From positions 1 through 64,000 of the forward strand of contig JAGTRS010000002.1 of NCBI GenBank assembly GCA_018262195.1: a DNA stretch of 64,000 bases, written 5' to 3'. The notes beneath the pieces were generated by a model. It saw nothing but the letters and a program-made list of their open reading frames with translations. It had not been told where the DNA came from and did no database searches. Every line of letters starts with the position of its first letter. Position 1 is the stretch's first letter. A program made the position numbers and the translations under genes. Below, in pieces: positions 55,011 through 61,190 of the stretch. This DNA comes from Pseudomonadota bacterium. Its GTDB lineage: Bacteria > Pseudomonadota > Gammaproteobacteria > Burkholderiales > Rhodocyclaceae.

Positions 55011-55925
55011 TTAAACCCGGTCGATGTGTTTTTCGCCGAAGAGACCTTCGGGACGAACGAGCAGGAACAGCAGCGCCAGCACATATGGGAACCAGCCCTC
55101 GATGCCGCCGAAGTTGCCGCCAAACAGATCCTGCATGACGGGCGGAATGTAGATTTCAGCCAGCTTTTCCGAGGCGCCGATGATCAGGCCGCCAACAATC
55201 GCCCCCGGCACCGAGGTAAAGCCACCAAGGATCAACACTGGCAAAGCCTTGAGTGCGGTGAAAGTGAGCGCAAACTGTACACCGTTGCGAGCACCCCACA
55301 TCATGCCTGCCACCAGAGCGACGAAACCAGCCACACCCCAGACAATGGCCCAGATGTTCTGCAGCGGAATGCCGATCGACAACGCGGCCTGATGGTCATC
55401 TGCTACGGCGCGCAAGGCCCGACCGATGCGGGTGTACTGGAAGAACAGAGCCAGTGTGGCGACCAGCACGGCAGCAACGCCGGCAGCAACGAGGTCAAAT
55501 TTCGAAATGACCATGTTCCAGTTGTCGAGAATCCAGGGAATCGGCTCATCGACGATGCCCAACTCGAGGGCGCGCGGCTCGCTGCCGAAAATCATCGGGG
55601 CCAAACCTTCGATGAAGAAGGCCAGACCGATGGTCGCCATGAACAAGGCAATCGGCGGTTGATTGACCAGCTTGCGCAGCACGAACTTTTCGGTAGCGAT
55701 GCCGAAGGCGGTCATGATCGCAAAGGCCAGAATGATCGCCAGCCAGAGCGGCGCGCCCTTCTCCATGCAACCGACCACCGACAGCGCCGCCAGATAGACC
55801 ATCGCCCCCTGCGCAAAGTTGAAGACGCCAGAGGCCTTGTAGATCATCACGAAACCGAGGGCCACCAGCGCATACATCACGCCGGAAAGCAGGCCGCCGA
55901 TCAATACTTCAAGAAAGAAATTCAT
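55011..55925 (-). CDS. livH: Branched-chain-type ABC importer permease (second copy)
   Basis: 304 residues, about eight membrane segments. N-terminal EVLIGGLLSGVMYALVALGFVMIYKASGVFNFAQG and coupling loop TRIGRALRAVADDHQAALSIG are LivH features. It follows livG by 12 nt. Confidence 0.94.
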   Translation of the reverse strand: MNFFLEVLIGGLLSGVMYALVALGFVMIYKASGVFNFAQGAMVYLAALSVVGCMEKGAPLWLAIILAFAIMTAFGIATEKFVLRKLVNQPPIALFMATIGLAFFIEGLAPMIFGSEPRALELGIVDEPIPWILDNWNMVISKFDLVAAGVAAVLVATLALFFQYTRIGRALRAVADDHQAALSIGIPLQNIWAIVWGVAGFVALVAGMMWGARNGVQFALTFTALKALPVLILGGFTSVPGAIVGGLIIGASEKLAEIYIPPVMQDLFGGNFGGIEGWFPYVLALLFLLVRPEGLFGEKHIDRV

Positions 55926-55937
55926 CTCGCCCGCTCC

Positions 55938-56720
55938 TTAATGGCCAGCACCGAGGTACGCCTTGATGACGTCTTCGTTGTTCTTAACTTCTTCAGGCAC
56001 GCCATCGCCGATCTTCTTGCCATAGTCGAGGACGACGACGCGGTCGGAGATATCCATGACGACGCCCATGTCGTGCTCGATCAGGACAATGGTGGTGCCA
56101 AACTGGTCGTTCACATCGAGGATGAACCGGCACATGTCCTGTTTTTCCTCGACGTTCATCCCAGCCATCGGCTCGTCGAGCAGCAGCATGGATGGCTCGG
56201 CAGCCAGAGCGCGACCTAGTTCGACACGCTTTTGCAGGCCGTAGGGCAGCCGACCGACCGGCGTCTTGCGGATGTGCTGGATCTCCAGAAAGTCGATCAC
56301 CTCCTCGACCTTCTTGCGATGCTCCAGTTCCTCCCGGCGAGCCCGACCGAACCACAACGCATGTTCGATGAAGTTGGCCTTCATCTTGGTGATGCGCCCG
56401 GTCATGATGTTGTCGAGCACACTCATGCCCTTGAACAGCGCAATGTTCTGGAAGGTGCGCGCAATGTTCTGCTGGGCTGCCATGTGCGGCTCCATGCGCT
56501 TGCGCTCGTTGCCGTGCCAGAAGATCTTGCCTTCCTGCGGGTGATACACACCGTTGATGACGTTGAGCATCGAGCTCTTGCCGGCACCATTCGGGCCGAT
56601 GATGGCGCGGATTTCGTGCTGACGGACATTGAAGGAAATGTCGGTCAGCGCCTTGACGCCACCAAAGCGCAGGGAAATGTTCTGCAGGTCGAGAATGACG
56701 TCGCCTATTTTCTTGGACAT
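55938..56720 (-). CDS. livG: Branched-chain-type ABC importer ATPase (second copy)
   Basis: 260 residues. Walker A GPNGAGKSSMLN, LivG-type ARTFQNIALFKGMSVLDNIMTG, LPYGLQKRVELGRAL in place of the canonical signature, and Walker B MLLLDEPMAGMNVEEK. One nt separates it from the acyl-CoA ligase stop upstream. Confidence 0.94.
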   Translation of the reverse strand: MSKKIGDVILDLQNISLRFGGVKALTDISFNVRQHEIRAIIGPNGAGKSSMLNVINGVYHPQEGKIFWHGNERKRMEPHMAAQQNIARTFQNIALFKGMSVLDNIMTGRITKMKANFIEHALWFGRARREELEHRKKVEEVIDFLEIQHIRKTPVGRLPYGLQKRVELGRALAAEPSMLLLDEPMAGMNVEEKQDMCRFILDVNDQFGTTIVLIEHDMGVVMDISDRVVVLDYGKKIGDGVPEEVKNNEDVIKAYLGAGH

Positions 56721-56721
56721 A

Positions 56722-58689
56722 TCAGGCCGCCTTTTTCACGATCGGGAAGGTCTTGGCATCGACGATCTTGAGGTCGGCTGACACTTTGCCACGGCGACCA
56801 TCCTCGAACTTGACCTCGGTTTCGATGAACTGATTCGCCTTGCCCTCGTAGAGCGCATCGATCAGCACCTTGTATTTTTCGGCAACGAAATTGCGGCGCA
56901 CCTTGCGGGTCCGGGTCAGCTCGTCGTCATCCGGATCGAGTTCCTTGTGCAGGACGAGGAAGCGATGAATCTGCGAATCGGCCACCATCGTGTCGTGCAC
57001 CAGATCGGCGTTGATCTGCTCAACGCACTCGCGGATCAGCTCCAGCACCTCAGGCTTGCCGGCCAGGTCGGCATAGCCCGAATAGGCAATACCGCGCCGT
57101 TCAGCCCAGTTGCCGACCGCGCCGACGTCAATGTTGATGAAAGCGCAGACCATGTCGCGGTCGTGACCGAAGCAGACCACTTCCTTGATGTGCTGGAAGA
57201 ATTTCAACTTGTTCTCGATGTAGTTCGGCGCAAACATGGCGCCGTTCGACAGTTTGCCGACGTCCTTGGCGCGGTCGATGATCTTCAGGTGGCCGTCTTC
57301 ATCGAGGAAGCCGGCATCACCGGTCATGAAGTAACCATCGGCGTTGATCGATTCCGCCGTGGCATCCGGGCGCTTGTAGTATTCCTTGAGCAGCATCGGC
57401 CCCTTGACCAGCACTTCGCCGTTATCGGCGATCTTGATCTCGACGCCGGGAGCGGGCTGACCCACCGAGTCAAACTTGATGGCGCCATCCGGCTGCAGGC
57501 AGACGTAGGCACAGGTTTCGGTCTGGCCATAGAACTGCTTGAGGTTGATACCCATCGAGCGATAAAAGCGGAACAGCTCCGGACCAATCGCTGCGCCGGC
57601 CGTGTAGGCGACGCGAATCCGGCTCATGCCGAGCACGTTGCGCAGCGGTCCGTAGACCAGCAGGTTGCCCAGCCAGTACTGCAGTCGGTCGCCAAGGCCA
57701 ACCGACTTGCCATCCAGAATGTCGGCACCGCAACGCTTCGCCACCGCCATGAAGTGGTGGAACATCTTCTGTTTGAACTTGCCGGCATCTTCCATGCGAA
57801 TCATCACGGACGTCAGCAGGCTTTCGAAAACACGCGGCGGAGCGAAATAGCAGGTCGGCCCGATTTCGCGCAAGTCGCTCATCACCGTCTCGCCCGATTC
57901 CGGGCAGTTGATGGTGAACCCGGCTACCAGCGCCTGAGCGTAAGAGAACAGGTGATCGCCAACCCAGGCCATGGGCAGGTAGGACAGGATGTCGCCGTCA
58001 GCGCCCAGCTTGTCGACCTGCACACCTCCCTGAGCAGCCGCGATGAAGGCGGCGTGCGTCTGGCAGACGCCCTTCGGCTTGCCGGTCGTACCCGAGGTGT
58101 AGAGCATGACCGAGGTATCGTCGAAGTGCCCATGCTCGACCTCGGCATTCAGGAAGTCCGAATGATTGCGGTCGTGAATCCGGCCCATTTCCATCAGTTC
58201 ATGGATGTCGTGCAGGAAGGGCTGGGTGTAGTGCCGCATGCCGCGCGGGTCGTCATAGATGATTTGTTCCAGCGTCGGGACCTGACCCTGTATTTCCAGC
58301 ATCTTGTCGACCTGCTCCTGATCTTCGACGACCACGAAGCGGATGCCGGCATCCTGCAGCACAAAGAGCATTTCGTTGGCCACCGCATCCTGGTAGAGCG
58401 GCACCGGCACGCCACCCAGGCACTGGGCGGCGGTCATCATCATGTAGAGATGCGGACGGTTATCACCGATGATGGCCAGGTTGTCGCCGCGCTTGAAGCC
58501 CAGCGAGGCCAGACCACAGGCCAGGGCGCGAACGCGCTCGGCAACGTCCAGCCAGGTCCACGTTTGCCAGATGCCGAGATACTTCTCGCGCATGGCCGGA
58601 GCATTGGGTCGGATTTGAGCATGATGAAACAGCAACCGCGGGAAGGTATGCAAACCATCCACCGCGGCGAAATTCGCCTGCGTGGGCAT
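56722..58689 (-). CDS. Long-chain-type acyl-CoA ligase (AMP-forming)
   Basis: 655 residues, ANL superfamily of the FadD15/long-chain type. P-loop MLYTSGTTGKPKG at about 215-227, FYGQTETCAYVCLQPDG, the A8-type YFMTGDAGFLDEDGHLKIIDRAKD, and the late Lys region near KVSADLKIVDAKTFPIVKK. Activates a carboxylic acid to its CoA ester in the cytosol. GAGGAG precedes the ATG. First gene of a ligase - livGHM - binding protein - livF - PaaK-like ligase operon. Confidence 0.93.
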   Translation of the reverse strand: MPTQANFAAVDGLHTFPRLLFHHAQIRPNAPAMREKYLGIWQTWTWLDVAERVRALACGLASLGFKRGDNLAIIGDNRPHLYMMMTAAQCLGGVPVPLYQDAVANEMLFVLQDAGIRFVVVEDQEQVDKMLEIQGQVPTLEQIIYDDPRGMRHYTQPFLHDIHELMEMGRIHDRNHSDFLNAEVEHGHFDDTSVMLYTSGTTGKPKGVCQTHAAFIAAAQGGVQVDKLGADGDILSYLPMAWVGDHLFSYAQALVAGFTINCPESGETVMSDLREIGPTCYFAPPRVFESLLTSVMIRMEDAGKFKQKMFHHFMAVAKRCGADILDGKSVGLGDRLQYWLGNLLVYGPLRNVLGMSRIRVAYTAGAAIGPELFRFYRSMGINLKQFYGQTETCAYVCLQPDGAIKFDSVGQPAPGVEIKIADNGEVLVKGPMLLKEYYKRPDATAESINADGYFMTGDAGFLDEDGHLKIIDRAKDVGKLSNGAMFAPNYIENKLKFFQHIKEVVCFGHDRDMVCAFINIDVGAVGNWAERRGIAYSGYADLAGKPEVLELIRECVEQINADLVHDTMVADSQIHRFLVLHKELDPDDDELTRTRKVRRNFVAEKYKVLIDALYEGKANQFIETEVKFEDGRRGKVSADLKIVDAKTFPIVKKAA

Positions 58690-58834
58690 TCTTTAGTCTC
58701 CTCATCGCCGCGCTTTCTGGCACGCGGTCTAACGTTCGTTTGAATCATTGTGGGCTGCGCTGGCTTACACAAACCTTGCGTCGCACCATGACAATCTCTC
58801 ACAGGTGCGGCTCAGTGTATGCACACCCCGCGCT

Positions 58835-58840
58835 TATAAT
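58835..58840 (+). promoter_or_regulatory. Candidate -10 of the Crp-like regulator gene
   Basis: A perfect TATAAT, 31 nt before the TTG start of the regulator. No good -35 at 17 nt; instead an inverted repeat GTGT-ATGC-ACAC (58816-58827) overlaps that position and could be an activator or autoregulator site. Confidence 0.45.
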
Positions 58841-58860
58841 TGTCATCCGGCAGACATTCC

Positions 58861-58864
58861 AGGA
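58861..58864 (+). promoter_or_regulatory. Ribosome-binding site that sets the TTG start of the regulator
   Basis: AGGA stands 6 nt before a TTG at 58871, which begins LKNAEELLRTSLWG in frame. No ATG in this frame lies between 58751 and the DNA encoding the cNMP domain, and the upstream codons do not resemble a Crp N-terminus. Confidence 0.6.
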
Positions 58865-58870
58865 AATAAA

Positions 58871-59545
58871 TTGAAGAACGCTGAGGAACTGCTTCGCACC
58901 TCCCTCTGGGGCCAGTCACTGACGGCCGAGGAAATGGACCGCGCACTGGCCGGCACGATAGAGCGTTCCTTCGCGCCCGGCGCCTTCATCTGCATGAAGG
59001 GCGAGCCGGTCGATTACTGGATGGGCATCATCGACGGCCTGGGCAAGATGGCCAGCCACTGGACCACCGGCAAGACCACGTCGCTGACCGGCATCAGCGT
59101 TGGCGGCTGGTTCGGCGAAGGCTCGCTGATGAAGAAAGAGCCGCGTCGCTACGACGTGATGGCCCTGCGCGAAACCCGGGTTGCCTTCATGAACCGCGCC
59201 ACTTTCAACTGGCTGCTTGACCACAGCATTCCGTTCAATCGCTACATGATCGCCCAGCTGAACGAGCGCCTCGGCCAGTTCATCGGCATGATCGAGAACG
59301 AGCGCATGCTCGATACCGATGCCCGCATCGCGCGCGGCCTGGCGGCCCTGTTCAATCCAGTCCTCTACCCAGGCACCAATCGCCTGCTGCAGATTTCGCA
59401 GGAAGAACTCGGCTACCTGGCTGGCGTTTCCCGCCAGCGGGCCAATCAGGCGCTCAAGGTGCTGGAAGATGCCGGGCTGGTACGCAGCGAATACGGTGGC
59501 ATCCACATCGTCGATCTGGAAGGCCTGCGCAGTTTTGGCGACTGA
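58871..59545 (+). CDS. Crp/Fnr-family transcriptional regulator
   Basis: 224 residues from a TTG start. Cyclic-nucleotide-binding-type beta-roll at about 10-130 (ERSFAPGAFICMKGEPVDYWMGIIDGLGKMASHW, GGWFGEGSLMKKEPRRYDVMAL), dimer helix (FNRYMIAQLNERLGQFIGMIE), and a winged HTH (ISQEELGYLAGVSRQRANQALKVLEDAGL). No N-terminal cysteine cluster, so it is not an FNR-type oxygen sensor. It diverges from the acyl-CoA ligase operon, the obvious target. Confidence 0.9.
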   Translation: MKNAEELLRTSLWGQSLTAEEMDRALAGTIERSFAPGAFICMKGEPVDYWMGIIDGLGKMASHWTTGKTTSLTGISVGGWFGEGSLMKKEPRRYDVMALRETRVAFMNRATFNWLLDHSIPFNRYMIAQLNERLGQFIGMIENERMLDTDARIARGLAALFNPVLYPGTNRLLQISQEELGYLAGVSRQRANQALKVLEDAGLVRSEYGGIHIVDLEGLRSFGD

Positions 59546-59584
59546 ATGGGCGGCTTGCACCGCCCTTCAGCGCAATAAGCCGAA

Positions 59585-60913
59585 TTACTTGACGTAGCCC
59601 CAGCTCTGCAGCCGGCTGTAGGAGTACTCCGCCGCCTTGCCCTTTTGGGTGCGCTTCAGATAGGCCGCGTACTGGTTGGCCGCTTCCTGCTTGCGCCCCA
59701 AGCCTTCCAGCGACACCCCTTTGAGGAAGGTGACACCGGCATCGCCCGGCATCAGGCGGTCGTATCGATCGAGATGTTCATAGGCCTTGGCCGGGTCCTT
59801 CTGGCCGAGCGCCAAAATGCCGACCATCTTCTGGGCCTGCGCTTCCTGCGGGTAAATCTTGGTTGCCGCCTGCGCGTACTCCATCGCCTGCCCATCCTTG
59901 TCCTGAACTGACAGGCACTTGGCCATCAGCACATTGGCGGCATAGTCGCGCGGCGTTGCCTTCAAGGCCGTGCGAAACTGCTCCTCGGCCTTGCCGTAGG
60001 CTTTGCCGGCCATCGCCACTTCACCTTTCTGGCAGGCGTCGATAGTCGGCTTGATGCGACGCAGCGAAGCGGTGTTATCCATGAAGCGGTCGCGCCCGGC
60101 ATCGCGCGTGTTGCTTGCGGCGTACTTGCTTTCGGCCAACTGCTTCGCGCTATCGCGCCGTTCGCTGCTCATCGGGTGGGTCGAGAACATGGTTTTCAGC
60201 ATGCCCGGCGACTCCTTCTGCTGATCGACCAGCAACTGCTGCAGGCCGACCATGCCGCTGGCCGGATAGCCGGCACGAACCATGTATTCCTGCCCCAGCG
60301 CATCGGCCTCGCGCTCGTTGTCGCGCGAATAGCTGGCGAGCAGCACGCTGGCGCCGAGCTGGGTGCCGATATCGGTCAGGCTGCCGACCCCGGCCACCGC
60401 GCCGATGATGTTCACGCCCGTCATCGCCACCTGAGTCACCATCGCCGTGCCCTGACGCTGCGCCGCGTGGCGCGCATTGACGTGACCCAACTCGTGACCA
60501 AGCAGCGCCGCCAGTTCAGCCTCGTTATCCAGATCGACCAGAATGCCGCGCGTCACCCCCATCGCCCCGCCGGGAAAGGTATAGGCATTGACGTAGTTGG
60601 CATTCAGCACGCGGTACGAATAAGGCATCTGCGGCCGGTGCGATTTCGTATCGAGGCGGTGCCCCACTTCCGTCAGGTACTGGTTGATCTGCCCATCCTG
60701 CACGGCGCCCAGATCCTGCGAAAACTGCTGCGGCGCCACCTTCTGGTCGACCGCCTTCTCCTCGTCCTCGCTCATGCCGACCAGGATGGAGCCCCCCCCG
60801 ACCGGCGAACTGGCGCAACCGGACAAGGCGCTGGCGCCGAACAGCCAGAGCACCTGGCGGCGGGTGATGCGATTCCCGAGCAGATTTTTCGCAAACCGAT
60901 CGTGAGAGCTCAT
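59585..60913 (-). CDS. M48 metalloprotease with TPR repeats (BepA-like lipoprotein)
   Basis: 442 residues. Basic N-terminus with RITRRQVLWLFG and a lipobox ALSGC (Cys33). M48 zinc site HELGH at 140-144, third ligand in NEREADALG. TPR-like repeats cover about 300-435 (AYGKAEEQFRTALKATPRDYAANVLMAKCL). BepA degrades stalled outer-membrane assembly intermediates in the periplasm. GGAGG stands before the ATG. The twin-Arg stretch hints at Tat export but is not conclusive. Confidence 0.9.
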   Translation of the reverse strand: MSSHDRFAKNLLGNRITRRQVLWLFGASALSGCASSPVGGGSILVGMSEDEEKAVDQKVAPQQFSQDLGAVQDGQINQYLTEVGHRLDTKSHRPQMPYSYRVLNANYVNAYTFPGGAMGVTRGILVDLDNEAELAALLGHELGHVNARHAAQRQGTAMVTQVAMTGVNIIGAVAGVGSLTDIGTQLGASVLLASYSRDNEREADALGQEYMVRAGYPASGMVGLQQLLVDQQKESPGMLKTMFSTHPMSSERRDSAKQLAESKYAASNTRDAGRDRFMDNTASLRRIKPTIDACQKGEVAMAGKAYGKAEEQFRTALKATPRDYAANVLMAKCLSVQDKDGQAMEYAQAATKIYPQEAQAQKMVGILALGQKDPAKAYEHLDRYDRLMPGDAGVTFLKGVSLEGLGRKQEAANQYAAYLKRTQKGKAAEYSYSRLQSWGYVK

Positions 60914-61190
60914 GCCACCTCCGAATATGAATTCAAGATCCTAGGCCTTAATTCTGCGGCAATTTCCCCAAGGAAGAAAGGCGCGGCCAGAAGCGCAAAA
61001 CAAACTTTCAAATACGACAAATAATTCATTCACAGCACCGCAAAAACATTTATTTATCAAACCCGATAACAACGCCGAAAACCGCACCAACACAGGATCT
61101 TAAGCACAATGCACCTATGCTTTTTTGCATAAATGACTATATTCATAACAGATACCAAGAAACCTGCAGACGCAGGACCAGGGAGATGTC
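60914..61190. other. AT-rich intergenic region upstream of the surface protein
   Basis: 277 nt, much AT-richer than the flanks. Contains TATGC-TTTTTT-GCATA (61116-61131), a small palindrome with a T-run loop, and TATATT at 61138-61143, a possible -10. It probably holds the divergent promoters of the protease and the surface-protein gene. No small gene seen. Confidence 0.5.

Noticed and set aside
54480..58743. Long plus-strand frames opposite the second liv operon and ligase
   Set aside because: All lie opposite conserved transporter and ligase genes and have His/Gln/Arg-rich, domain-free translations.
59548..59565. GGGCGG/CCGCCC hairpin after the Crp-like gene
   Set aside because: Only 6 bp with two T residues after it; too weak to call a terminator.
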